A DNA stretch of 64,000 bases, taken from NCBI GenBank assembly GCA_949291945.1, contig CASEXH010000008.1, positions 1 through 64,000 of the forward strand, in the 5' to 3' direction. This DNA comes from an uncultured Bacillota bacterium. GTDB taxonomy: Bacteria > Bacillota > Clostridia > Lachnospirales > Lachnospiraceae. Under the pieces are notes generated by a model, which had not been told where the DNA came from, did no database searches, and worked only from the letters and a program-made list of their open reading frames with translations. This document shows positions 18,730 to 27,454 of this stretch, piece by piece; the stretch's first letter is position 1; each line of letters begins with the position of its first letter. The translations under genes were made by a program, and so were the position numbers.

Positions 18730-21078
18730 ATGAGCAAATATCAAAGAGCAAAATGGATATGGAGCCCGGACTGGACTCCTTCCGATAAGGAAGAGCCCCG
18801 TATCTTTTTCTTTCGGAAAACCTTCTCTCTGGATGCAGAGCCGGTAAAAGCCAGCCTGTCCATATCCGCAGATACAAAATATAAATTATACATAAACGGA
18901 ACTTTTGCAGAAATCGGTCCGGCCAGAGGCGACCGGGAAGTATGGTTTCTGGACACGGTGAATGTCCTGCCTTTCCTGAAAAAAGGCCCAAACGTTATCG
19001 CAGTTTCCGTTCTGCGCTATCCCCAGGATCCGGACAAAGGGAACCATGGTATGTTCCGCACCCACATTCCCGGCCTCTTTGCCCAGGGCCTTATCCAATG
19101 CAATGACGGGGAAAGCCTTTCTCTGGTGACAGACAATACCTGGAAATGCAAAAAAGACGAGCATATAAGCTTTCTCAGGGAAGAACCTGGTTTTTCCCCC
19201 TTGATCATCCATGAGACTGCTTTCGGCAGCAAAGAGACCTTTGGCTGGAAATCTGCCGGCTATGATGACAGTTCCTGGGTCCGGGCCCTTCCCTATCCGA
19301 AAGGACAGGTATCCGGCGCTGTCAGTCCGGGCAACCTGCTGCCACGAACCGTTCCTTTTATGTATCGGAAGGACCGTCTTTTCACTGCACTGTCCGATCT
19401 GAAAAAATCTTCCCACTCTGCAGAAGACTGGAAAGATTTTCTCAGTTTGCAGAAATCTCTCATTATTCCTGCCAACAGCGAAGAAATCGTTGAGATCCAC
19501 GCAGGGGAAGAGATGACCGGCTATATACACACCGGTTTTGCTCAGGGAAAAGGAGCCAGGATCTCCCTTCTTTATGCGGAAGCCTACGTACAGGATGAAA
19601 CCACCGGGCCAAACCGGATTCCGGTAAAAACCGACCGCACAGACAAGGCCGCCGGACATCTGGAAGGCTATGAAGACTGCTATGAGCTGTCTGGTCTGGG
19701 CACCCGGGAAATCCCGGAAGTTTATGAGCCCTTCTGGTTCCGTACCTTCCGCTTCATAAGGCTGCATATACAGACCGGCTCTGAACCTCTCGTCCTCCTT
19801 GACCTTCACTATACAGAGACCGGATATCCCCTTGCCGTACAAACGCAGGTAACCGTCCCGGATCCTTCCCTGGAAGACATCTGGGAGATCAGCCTGAGGA
19901 CCCTCCGGCGGTGCATGCACGAAAGCTATGAGGACTGTCCCTTTTATGAGCAGCTTCAATACATTATGGATACCCGGCAGCAGATTCTTTATACCTATGC
20001 CCTCAGTTCAGATGACCGTCTGGCCAGAAAATGCATAGAAGATATGGGACGTTCCCAGCGGTATGACGGACTGTTAAACGCCAGTTATCCCAACTGCTGC
20101 CCCAACGTAATCCCTGGTTTTTCCATCTATTACATTCTGATCCTCTATGATCACATGATGTATTACGGAGACCGGGAACTGATCCGCAGACAGATGCCCA
20201 GAGTGGAAATGATTCTGGAATTTTTCCGCTCCCATCTGACCCCGGAAGGATATGTGGACAAGATCGGCGGCGTTAACGGCAAAGCCGTTTTCTGGTCTTT
20301 TATTGACTGGGCTTCAGACTGGAGTGAGACAGAAGGCATGCCTGCAGCCGGCCTGTCCGGCCCTATTACCATGGAAAGCCTTCTCTATATTTACGGCCTT
20401 CAGCATGGAGCAAAACTTGCCGAGTTTCTGGGAAGGCCGGAACAGGCTGCAGAGTTCCTTGCTCAGGCCCGGGAGGTCCAGAAAGCCCTCCTCACCCACT
20501 GTATTGGAAAAAACGGAATGCTCACAGACGGCCCCGGCATAGAGCTCTACAGCCAGCACTGCCAGGTCTTCGGCGTCCTCACCGGCACCCTGGATAGAAA
20601 AACCGGACATGACAGCCTGCTGATAACGCTCTTAGACAGGTCCTATACTCAGTGTACCGTAGCCATGAGTTTTTATCTTTTCCGTGCTCTGGAAATGACC
20701 GGACTTTATGAGTACACGGACCAATACTGGGATATCTGGAGAAAAATGCTGAAAAACAACTGCACCACCTGTGTGGAAGCAGAAGCTTATGCCAGAAGCG
20801 AATGCCACGGCTGGGGGGCTCTGGCCCTCTATGAACTGCCCTGCACCATCCTGGGCGTCCGCCCGGCAGCTCCCGGTTTTGGCAAAGTGAGGATCGCTCC
20901 GGTGCCCGGGTATCTTACATCGGCTTCAGGGGAGGTAAAAACTCCCAGAGGCATGGTGAAGGTTTCCTGGGAGAAAAAAGAGGAAGACCTCTGTCTGGAT
21001 TACAGTCTTCCGGAAGGCATGGAAGCAGAGACAGGGCCTTCCGCCAATGACAGCCATTATCTGCTGACAGCTCTATAG
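18730..21078 (+). CDS. Alpha-L-rhamnosidase, GH78
   Basis: 782 residues, no signal peptide, so cytoplasmic. It opens with KWIWSPDW and a beta-sandwich with YKLYINGTF and GPARGD, as in GH78. The (alpha/alpha)6 barrel begins near 380 with YEDCPFYEQLQYIMDTR, where an acidic residue at about 401-407 should be the general acid. FWSFIDWASDW and a C-terminal beta domain (PRGMVKVSW) complete the family layout. It releases terminal L-rhamnose from glycosides. A -10-like TATGAT sits about 40 bases upstream of the gene with a poor -35, consistent with AraC activation. Confidence 0.92.
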   Translation: MSKYQRAKWIWSPDWTPSDKEEPRIFFFRKTFSLDAEPVKASLSISADTKYKLYINGTFAEIGPARGDREVWFLDTVNVLPFLKKGPNVIAVSVLRYPQDPDKGNHGMFRTHIPGLFAQGLIQCNDGESLSLVTDNTWKCKKDEHISFLREEPGFSPLIIHETAFGSKETFGWKSAGYDDSSWVRALPYPKGQVSGAVSPGNLLPRTVPFMYRKDRLFTALSDLKKSSHSAEDWKDFLSLQKSLIIPANSEEIVEIHAGEEMTGYIHTGFAQGKGARISLLYAEAYVQDETTGPNRIPVKTDRTDKAAGHLEGYEDCYELSGLGTREIPEVYEPFWFRTFRFIRLHIQTGSEPLVLLDLHYTETGYPLAVQTQVTVPDPSLEDIWEISLRTLRRCMHESYEDCPFYEQLQYIMDTRQQILYTYALSSDDRLARKCIEDMGRSQRYDGLLNASYPNCCPNVIPGFSIYYILILYDHMMYYGDRELIRRQMPRVEMILEFFRSHLTPEGYVDKIGGVNGKAVFWSFIDWASDWSETEGMPAAGLSGPITMESLLYIYGLQHGAKLAEFLGRPEQAAEFLAQAREVQKALLTHCIGKNGMLTDGPGIELYSQHCQVFGVLTGTLDRKTGHDSLLITLLDRSYTQCTVAMSFYLFRALEMTGLYEYTDQYWDIWRKMLKNNCTTCVEAEAYARSECHGWGALALYELPCTILGVRPAAPGFGKVRIAPVPGYLTSASGEVKTPRGMVKVSWEKKEEDLCLDYSLPEGMEAETGPSANDSHYLLTAL

Positions 21079-21093
21079 AGAAAGCATACTTAA

Positions 21094-21158
21094 TATCCCG
21101 AGAGGGAGGTGCCCATAAAAATTCTCAGGCACCTCCCTCTCGGGATATCTTTCTTTTT
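21094..21158 (+). terminator. Terminator after the GH78 gene
   Basis: ATATCCCGAGAGGGAGGTGCC pairs nearly perfectly with GGCACCTCCCTCTCGGGATAT and is followed by CTTTCTTTTTC. This separates the GH78 transcript from the glycosidase-esterase-transporter operon. Confidence 0.92.
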
Positions 21159-21313
21159 CTGAGACAATCGCCCAACAATATACACAAAACAATTATAAAA
21201 AGAACAAAATCACGATATATGAATCTTGATACTCCTGTTATACTGGCCTCATGAAAAGATAGAAGGAACTGCCGCAGACAGAACAGTTCCTTACAGAGGA
21301 GGTTTTAAACACT

Positions 21314-22534
21314 ATGTTATCAAATGTTTTCTATGGAATAGGGGAGCCTTTGATACAGAGAGAAGGGGATACTCATGTTCCGGCAGAAGCCTATCTGGAT
21401 CTGGTAAAGGCTCTGGGCTGCGGGGCTTATCGATCCTGGATGCATCTCACGGAAATCCTAGAAGACCCTTCCACTCCCAACCAAGAAGCTGTCAGCGCCC
21501 ATACCAGGCTCCTGGACCGGGCCGCCGCTCTGGGGCTTGAGGTCACAGGCATGAGCCACGAGTGGTTTCTTCCCAAAGGCTGCCGCCAGGCCAAGGGACA
21601 CGCAATGCCCCAAAGAGATCTCACCGAAGGAAGCCTCTATATGCAGGCGCTTCATATGCTGGAAGAGTCCTGGTATACCATGGTTTCTCTGTTTCCCCAG
21701 GTAGCTCAGTGGGAGGTGGGAAATGAATGGAATATCAACGCTTTTCTCCAGCCGGAGGGATTCCTGGAGGGGGATATGTCCAAGCCCTTCACCCCTGATG
21801 AAAAGCTGGATATTGCCGTGGACATGATGTATTTTGCTGCAAAAGGAATCAGAAGGGCGAATCCAAAGGCCCGTGTAGTTTCCTTTTCTCCGGCTCTGGG
21901 CACTCCCTGGCTTGGCAGTGATCTTCCGGATTATCTGCCTCCTATGTACGGCATTGCCTGGACCCTGGACAAGGTTTATTCCCGGATCAAATCCGGAAAT
22001 TTCTGGTCAGACAACGCTGATGATTACTTTGATATGGTGGCATGGCATTCTTATCAGATGAGTACAGATTCTTCTCTCCAGGGCGGTGATCTCTTCCTTC
22101 AGATCCGGGAACCGGACAATCTCTGGAAAGACTACAACGATGCCGCTTACCGCATCATGTGCAAGTACGGGGACGGTCACAAGCAGGTGCTCCTCACAGA
22201 AGTTGGATTTACCGACTGCGGAGATAGTCAGAGAGAGGAAATCCAGGCCGACTATACGAAAAAAATCCTGGAAATCGCCGCCTCCCTTCCCTATGTACGG
22301 ACCATCTATAATTTCCGTCTTCTGGAGGAGACCGGAATGCTCAAAAAACAGGGGATCGACAAGAATCAGATCGGCGGGCTTCCTGAGGTTTACTTTGGAT
22401 TTTTCGAAGAACCGGACAGGGAATGCCGCCCAAGGAAAAAAGCCTTTGTACTGCAGAAAGCGGCCGGAGGGCAGGAAGATCTTACAGAAGCCGGAAAACG
22501 TGTTTCCAGTCAAATGAAAGGGGTTATAAAATGA
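21314..22534 (+). CDS. Clan GH-A glycoside hydrolase, family uncertain
   Basis: 406 residues without a signal peptide. Two Glu motifs fit a retaining TIM-barrel glycosidase: GNEWN with Glu138 as acid/base and LLTEVGF with Glu296 as nucleophile, 158 residues apart. SWMHL near the start and WHSYQMS at 244 fit substrate strands. It resembles GH39/GH5-like enzymes but was not placed in a family. AGGAGG precedes ATG by eleven bases. First gene of an operon with an esterase and a GPH permease; a small hairpin (GGAACTG/CAGTTCC, 21267-21292) lies in its leader. A glucosidase acting on the sugar beneath rhamnose is a reasonable guess. Confidence 0.75.
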   Translation: MLSNVFYGIGEPLIQREGDTHVPAEAYLDLVKALGCGAYRSWMHLTEILEDPSTPNQEAVSAHTRLLDRAAALGLEVTGMSHEWFLPKGCRQAKGHAMPQRDLTEGSLYMQALHMLEESWYTMVSLFPQVAQWEVGNEWNINAFLQPEGFLEGDMSKPFTPDEKLDIAVDMMYFAAKGIRRANPKARVVSFSPALGTPWLGSDLPDYLPPMYGIAWTLDKVYSRIKSGNFWSDNADDYFDMVAWHSYQMSTDSSLQGGDLFLQIREPDNLWKDYNDAAYRIMCKYGDGHKQVLLTEVGFTDCGDSQREEIQADYTKKILEIAASLPYVRTIYNFRLLEETGMLKKQGIDKNQIGGLPEVYFGFFEEPDRECRPRKKAFVLQKAAGGQEDLTEAGKRVSSQMKGVIK

Positions 22535-24003
22535 AGGATTACATAGTAGCTACAAAAAGTGGAAAAATCCGGGGATATGAAAGAAATGGCATCCTGGAAT
22601 ACCTGGGGATCCCCTTTGCCCAGCCCCCGAAAGGAGAACTTCGCTTTAAGCGTGCCCGGGCTGTCACTCCCTGGGAAGGAATCCTGGATGCAAAGGAATA
22701 CGGTCCGGTACCGGTTCAGCTTAACGACGGCGTGATCCAGGGATCTGAAGACTGTCTTACCATAAACATCCAGCGTCCCCTGGAAGGAGAGAAACTTCCG
22801 GTATTTGTCTGGATATACGGAGGCGGCTACAACATCGGCCGTGCCTCTGACGATCTCTACAACGGGGCCGTCTTCGCCAGAGAAGGGATTCTTTTCGTGT
22901 CCTTCCAGTACCGTCTGAATGTTCTGGGCTTTTATGATTTTACTACCTATCCGGGATGTGAGGATTTTGAAAGCAACTGCGGACTGTCTGACCAGATACT
23001 GGCACTTCAGTGGATCCATGAGAATATTGCCGCATTTGGTGGGGATCCTGACCGGATCACCATCGCCGGAGAATCTGCCGGCGGCGCCTCTGTAGTCAAC
23101 CTGATGGCTGCTCCCAAAGCAAAAGGATTATTCAGCCAGGCTATTGCTCAGAGTGCCCTTCCCAACTGCGTCATGAGCCACCAGGTGGCAAGGCGGAACA
23201 TTGATATCTTTCTGGAAAAAATGGGCTGGACCCAGGAAGATCTTCCAAAACTTAAAACCATTGACCCTTATGAACTGCAAAAGGCCCATGCCGCTATGAA
23301 CGATGTGCAGCAGTACCGGAATCCGGGGCTGTTCCAGCCTTGTCCTGTTCAGGATGACCTGCTCCCTGTGCGTCCTATTGACGCTATCCGTCAGGGAAGC
23401 GCCAAAGGCGTAAAGCTGATCATCGGCACAAATCTCAACGAAGGCACTATGTTTGTCCATCCTGAAAAAACCGGATTTCCTAACAGCTGGTCCATGGTGG
23501 CAGAAATGTTTGAGAAAAACGGCCATGCAGAAGCCCTTCCTGAAATTATCCGGTATTACCTGGATCACTCTGAAGACCCCTTTGTGGATTTTGCCACAGA
23601 TTATGCCTTCCAGATGCCTGCCCTGAAAGTTGCCCAGGCTCAGAAAGAATACGGAAGGGTCTGGATGTACCGCTATGAATTTATTTCCGCATCCGGACAA
23701 AAAACAGGAATGAAAGCCAGTCACGCCTTTGACCTGCCCTGTATGTTTGCCAATAAAGATTTTGAATTCAGCAGATTTCTCTTTGATGGAGAGCCGGAAG
23801 AAGTCAAAGACAAAATCATCCGGGATATGCTCACTCCCTGGGTGGATTTTATAAAGACAGGGGAACCGGATCCTGCAGTATGGCCCTTATACACAGGGTA
23901 TGACAGCATGGTCAGGATCTTTGACCGGAATACCCGGACAGAAAAGCTGGACCGGACAGGGCTTATGGAAGTATGGAAAGACCTGCGCTTTTACGAAGAA
24001 TAA
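22531..24003 (+). CDS. Type B carboxylesterase
   Basis: 490 residues, alpha/beta hydrolase of the para-nitrobenzyl esterase family. Catalytic triad: Ser182 in GESAGG, Glu304 in NLNEGT, His398 in KASHAFDLP. The oxyanion strand is WIYGGGYNIG. No signal peptide. ATG 22531 overlaps the glycosidase stop (ATGA), indicating translational coupling; the frame is open further upstream but inside the glycosidase. In this operon it likely removes acyl decorations (acetyl, malonyl or cinnamoyl) from an imported glycoside; the substrate is inference. Confidence 0.9.
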   Translation: MKDYIVATKSGKIRGYERNGILEYLGIPFAQPPKGELRFKRARAVTPWEGILDAKEYGPVPVQLNDGVIQGSEDCLTINIQRPLEGEKLPVFVWIYGGGYNIGRASDDLYNGAVFAREGILFVSFQYRLNVLGFYDFTTYPGCEDFESNCGLSDQILALQWIHENIAAFGGDPDRITIAGESAGGASVVNLMAAPKAKGLFSQAIAQSALPNCVMSHQVARRNIDIFLEKMGWTQEDLPKLKTIDPYELQKAHAAMNDVQQYRNPGLFQPCPVQDDLLPVRPIDAIRQGSAKGVKLIIGTNLNEGTMFVHPEKTGFPNSWSMVAEMFEKNGHAEALPEIIRYYLDHSEDPFVDFATDYAFQMPALKVAQAQKEYGRVWMYRYEFISASGQKTGMKASHAFDLPCMFANKDFEFSRFLFDGEPEEVKDKIIRDMLTPWVDFIKTGEPDPAVWPLYTGYDSMVRIFDRNTRTEKLDRTGLMEVWKDLRFYEE

Positions 24004-24018
24004 AGGAGGAAAACAAAA

Positions 24019-25419
24019 ATGTTCAGTTATGCTTCAAAACACAATGATCCCAAAGCTCACTTAGGCTGGAGTGAACGTATCGGGTACGGGATCGGAAACT
24101 ATGGTATGGCATGGATCAATGGTATTATGTCTGCGTTCTTTATGCTGTATCTGACCAATGTATCCTTTATAGATGCCGGAGTTGCCGGCGTTCTTATCGC
24201 TGTGTCCAAAGTATTTGACGGAGTCAGCGACCTGATTATGGGAGGCATTGTAGACCGGACAAAGTCCAGATTCGGAAAAGCCCGGGTATGGCTGGTAAGA
24301 ATGTGCATTCCTCTTGCCATTTCCACGCTGCTGCTTTTCTCTATTCCTTCCTCCTGGTCGGATATAGTGAAATATATCTACATGTTTATCTTATACAATC
24401 TGGTAAATTCTGTTTTCTATACTTCCATGTACGTGCCCTACAACTCCATGAATTACCTGATGACCCAGAACACTTATGACCGGGGCGTCCTGGGAAATAT
24501 GAACATGATCTTTCAGACTCTGGCAAATATTACCATGAATACTTTCTTCATTTCCTGGCTGAATTTCTTCGGGGAAGGGGATATGTATGACCAGCAAGCA
24601 TGGACAAAAACCTTTATTGTGATCGGTCTGATCGTGATTGCAGCAAGTGTTCTCTGCTTCCTTGGCACAAAGGAACGTACTGCAGTTTCTGTTCAGCAGA
24701 CAGAAGATAAAAAAGACAGTGTTTCTCCTCTTGTGGCAGTAAAAGCCCTGTTTAAGAATAAATATTGGGTTATTATGACCATCTGTATGTTCCTAATCTT
24801 CTTTGTTATTGTTATGTACTCTGTGGCTGCCGCTTATTATGCACAGTATGTGCTAGGAGACATCGACTATTACGGGCCTATCAACAATGCCCTTTCCGTT
24901 TCCCAGTTTGTGATCATGTTCCTGACTCCTGCTTTCATGAAAAAGTTCGGAAAGCACAGAACCTATCAGGTAGGTCTGTTCGCCATTATCATCGGTTTCG
25001 CCGGTACGGGGCTCTGCGGTACCAATCTGCCTCTGCTGATCCTGTTTAATATCATTAAAGGTATCGGTCTGGGCGCTTCCGGAGGAATGGCCTTTGGCAT
25101 GGTCTCTGATACCATCGAATACGGCGAATGGAAAAACGGCGTAGTAACTGTAGGTATGGGCAATGCAGGAGTAAGCGCCGCCCAGAAACTGGGCCTTGGC
25201 CTGGGACAGGCCGTCCTTGGCTGGGTTCTGGCAGGCTCCGGCTTTAATTCCGCCGAAGCTGTCCAGTCTGCTGCAGCCCAGAGCGCCATCAGCTTCTGCT
25301 ATAACTGGATCCCAGTGATCTGCGTGGCCCTGTGTATCATCCTGATGTTCTTCTATCGTCTGGATAAAGAGATGCCCCAGATCCGCCAGGAAATGGCAGA
25401 GCGGAGAAAAGACTCCTGA
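24019..25419 (+). CDS. GPH-family glycoside/cation symporter
   Basis: 466 residues with twelve predicted membrane helices. It is of the MelB/XynP glycoside-pentoside-hexuronide type: GYGIGNYGMAW at helix 1, DRTKSRFGKARVW in the first cytoplasmic loop, SDTIEYGEWKNG near helix 10. It has no fused IIA regulatory domain. SD AGGAGG; 15 bases after the esterase. It should import the intact glycoside or oligosaccharide processed by the neighbouring cytoplasmic enzymes. Confidence 0.9.
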   Translation: MFSYASKHNDPKAHLGWSERIGYGIGNYGMAWINGIMSAFFMLYLTNVSFIDAGVAGVLIAVSKVFDGVSDLIMGGIVDRTKSRFGKARVWLVRMCIPLAISTLLLFSIPSSWSDIVKYIYMFILYNLVNSVFYTSMYVPYNSMNYLMTQNTYDRGVLGNMNMIFQTLANITMNTFFISWLNFFGEGDMYDQQAWTKTFIVIGLIVIAASVLCFLGTKERTAVSVQQTEDKKDSVSPLVAVKALFKNKYWVIMTICMFLIFFVIVMYSVAAAYYAQYVLGDIDYYGPINNALSVSQFVIMFLTPAFMKKFGKHRTYQVGLFAIIIGFAGTGLCGTNLPLLILFNIIKGIGLGASGGMAFGMVSDTIEYGEWKNGVVTVGMGNAGVSAAQKLGLGLGQAVLGWVLAGSGFNSAEAVQSAAAQSAISFCYNWIPVICVALCIILMFFYRLDKEMPQIRQEMAERRKDS

Positions 25420-25440
25420 AAAGATTCTTTTCTTTGACCG

Positions 25441-25491
25441 AAAAAGAGACAGTCAGAAATCATTTTTTGAAGTCTGGCTGTCTCTTTTTTT
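25441..25491. terminator. Bidirectional terminator between the GPH gene and spmB
   Basis: AAAAAGAGACAGTCAGA pairs with TCTGGCTGTCTCTTTTTTT (one wobble or mismatch). There are A and T runs on both sides and convergent genes on either flank. Confidence 0.85.
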
Positions 25492-25501
25492 CTTATTTCC
25501 A

Positions 25502-26032
25502 TTATCCCATCATCAGCCCCGCCAGAACCACACTGGCGGCAATGCCTCCAAAGGTGGCCAAAAGAGCCCCTGCTATGGTGTACCTTGTCTTGTTTACCTT
25601 AGCTGCGATAAAATATACGGATACTGTATAAAAAATAGTTTCCGTACAGGACATCATAATGGAGGCGATCAGTCCCACCCTGGAATCTGTACCGAACTCC
25701 TTAAAAATATCCAGGACCAGGCCGGTAGCCGCACTGGAAGAAAACATCCGGACAATCGTCAACGGCACCAACTCCCCCGGAAAACCTGCATATTCTGTGA
25801 TCTTTCCGATACTTTCTCCGATCAGATCCAGAAATCCGGAAGCCCTGAGGACCCCCACCGCCACCATCAGCCCGATCAGGGTAGGCAGGATCCCCACCAC
25901 CGTTTTCAGCCCATCCTTTGCTCCTTTTACAAACTCTTCATACACTTTACATTTATTTACCAGACCATAAGCCACGATATAAAAGATTACCAAAGGAATG
26001 CTGATCTGAGAAAGAAAAATCAAGATCTTCAT
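25502..26032 (-). CDS. spmB: Spore maturation protein B
   Basis: 176 residues, several membrane helices, nucleoside-recognition (Gate) domain. GFLDLIGESIGKIT and RMFSSSAATGLVLDIF with TETIFYTVSVYF are typical. In Bacillus, SpmA and SpmB together promote spore-core dehydration. Here the usual partner spmA is not found directly upstream; only a short open frame ending in TAA exactly before the ATG is present. GGAAGG Shine-Dalgarno. Confidence 0.88.
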   Translation of the reverse strand: MKILIFLSQISIPLVIFYIVAYGLVNKCKVYEEFVKGAKDGLKTVVGILPTLIGLMVAVGVLRASGFLDLIGESIGKITEYAGFPGELVPLTIVRMFSSSAATGLVLDIFKEFGTDSRVGLIASIMMSCTETIFYTVSVYFIAAKVNKTRYTIAGALLATFGGIAASVVLAGLMMG

Positions 26033-26035
26033 TTA

Positions 26036-26632
26036 GGCACCTTCCGGCTTTTTTATCATTTTACGCAGAAGAATACAAAAAAAGAAGCCGCAATCAACAG
26101 CTTCTTCCCCTGCATATCTGCTTCCCTAATTGCCCGAGGCAAAAGCTCCGACTTAGTCCGCTATGCCTAGATTTTCTGATCCTCACACTGGGAAACCAGT
26201 CTATGCGATCAGTCCAGTTATTTGTCGAAGAATGTACTGGCATTTTATATTGGAAGCCTTAAATATCCGGAAACAGTTAGATAAAGAAGTACGGTTAAAT
26301 TTTCAAAATTCAATTTTTAACCGTACAAATCATCGGAGCTGTACGGTTAGATTTCCCAAAAGCCATTTTTTAACCGTATAGACCAACAGAAAAATACGGT
26401 TAAGTTTCCATAAATCAAATTTTAACCGTACAAGTCAACGGAAAAATACGGTTCAAATTGCAAAATTCAATTTTTAACCGTACAGACAGGCGAAATAGTA
26501 CGGTTAAAATCCCGAAAGTCAAACTTTAACCGTACTTTCCTGCTGAAAAGACCAGATTTATTTCTTAGATGAAGTCAAATACCCCAAACGCAAGCATTTC
26601 TGACCTCTTCGATGGCCCTTTCACTTTTTATT
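26036..26632. other. Non-coding region between spmB and the glycosylase
   Basis: About 600 bases without a convincing gene. The right half is the five-unit palindrome array (26289-26535). The left part (26130-26288) shows no gene, RNA family or repeat that I recognise. Confidence 0.6.
26289..26535. repeat. Array of five phased palindromes, 52-53 bp period
   Basis: Five units of TACGGTTAAA-(about 16)-TTTAACCGTA at 26289-26326, 26341-26379, 26395-26430, 26447-26482 and 26498-26535. The TACGG starts fall at 26290, 26342, 26395, 26447 and 26499, so spacing is 52, 53, 52, 52. Loops are AT-rich and similar (TTTCAAAATTCAA type); the 14-15 base spacers between units are less conserved. Each unit could fold as a ten-pair hairpin, or bind a dimer. 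The period is close to five helical turns. Not a CRISPR: repeats are palindromes and spacers are too short. Confidence 0.9.
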
Positions 26633-27448
26633 TTACTGCAAAAGTTCTCTGTAAAATATGTACTGCTGCATGACGCCGCTGCAGTCTTTATATCGCTCAA
26701 AGGGGAATCCCTGGGGATAATGTTTTTCCAGAGCCTGGCGGATATGGGTGTCCACAGGAAAAGCCTCTATCTGATGGAGAGCAAAGAGACAGATACAGTC
26801 TGCCACCTTGGCTCCCACTCCGTAAAGCTTTTGCAGTTCTTCCCTGGCCTGGAGATAGTCCATCCTCTGTACCTCTTCCAGAGAAACCTGACCTTCCAGG
26901 ATCATCTGGGCTGTTTTCTTTACATATCTGCTCCGGTATCCCAGATTACAGTCCCGCAGTTCTTCCTCACCGGCTGCTGCCAGGGCCGCCGGACCGGGAA
27001 AAGTATAGTAAACTCTTCCTCCGCTCCCCTGCTTTCTTTCTCCGTATCTTTCACAAATGTTAGAGATACATCTGCGGATCCGGGGAATGTTGTTTTGCTG
27101 GGAAATGAGAAAAGATACGATCATCTCCCACAGATCCTGTCTCAGGATTCGGATCCCCTGTCCGAGATTGGCCGCTTCTGTAAGATATCCATCCTTCTCG
27201 TCAATCTGTCTTATAAAACTTCCGTAATCTGTTTCCAGATCAAAATAGGACTTCCAGAAGTTTTCCATCTCCTCCGGGGAACAATAAAATTCACACACCG
27301 GTCCCTGCTGCCGAATTTCCAGATATTTATCTGCAGCCACTATGGCAAACCGTCCTTCTCCCAGCTCTTCCATGCGGAAGCACTGTCCCGACCGGTGGAT
27401 CTGCCCTATGTTAAAATGCTCCAACTCTCTTTTTATCCTTTGTTCCAT
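26633..27448 (-). CDS. 8-oxoguanine DNA glycosylase/AP lyase (OGG1-type)
   Basis: 271 residues. An OGG N-terminal beta domain is followed by the HhH-GPD fold: LYGVGAKVADC with the Schiff-base Lys214, and PVDTHI with catalytic Asp233. The SQQNNIPRIRR helix is typical. It excises oxidised purines. Co-transcribed with the MATE gene seven bases upstream. Confidence 0.9.
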   Translation of the reverse strand: MEQRIKRELEHFNIGQIHRSGQCFRMEELGEGRFAIVAADKYLEIRQQGPVCEFYCSPEEMENFWKSYFDLETDYGSFIRQIDEKDGYLTEAANLGQGIRILRQDLWEMIVSFLISQQNNIPRIRRCISNICERYGERKQGSGGRVYYTFPGPAALAAAGEEELRDCNLGYRSRYVKKTAQMILEGQVSLEEVQRMDYLQAREELQKLYGVGAKVADCICLFALHQIEAFPVDTHIRQALEKHYPQGFPFERYKDCSGVMQQYIFYRELLQ

Positions 27449-27454
27449 AGGCCT

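Noticed and set aside
26289..26535. CRISPR array
   Set aside because: Units are palindromes of about 38 bases with 14-15 base spacers, loops vary, and there are no cas genes.
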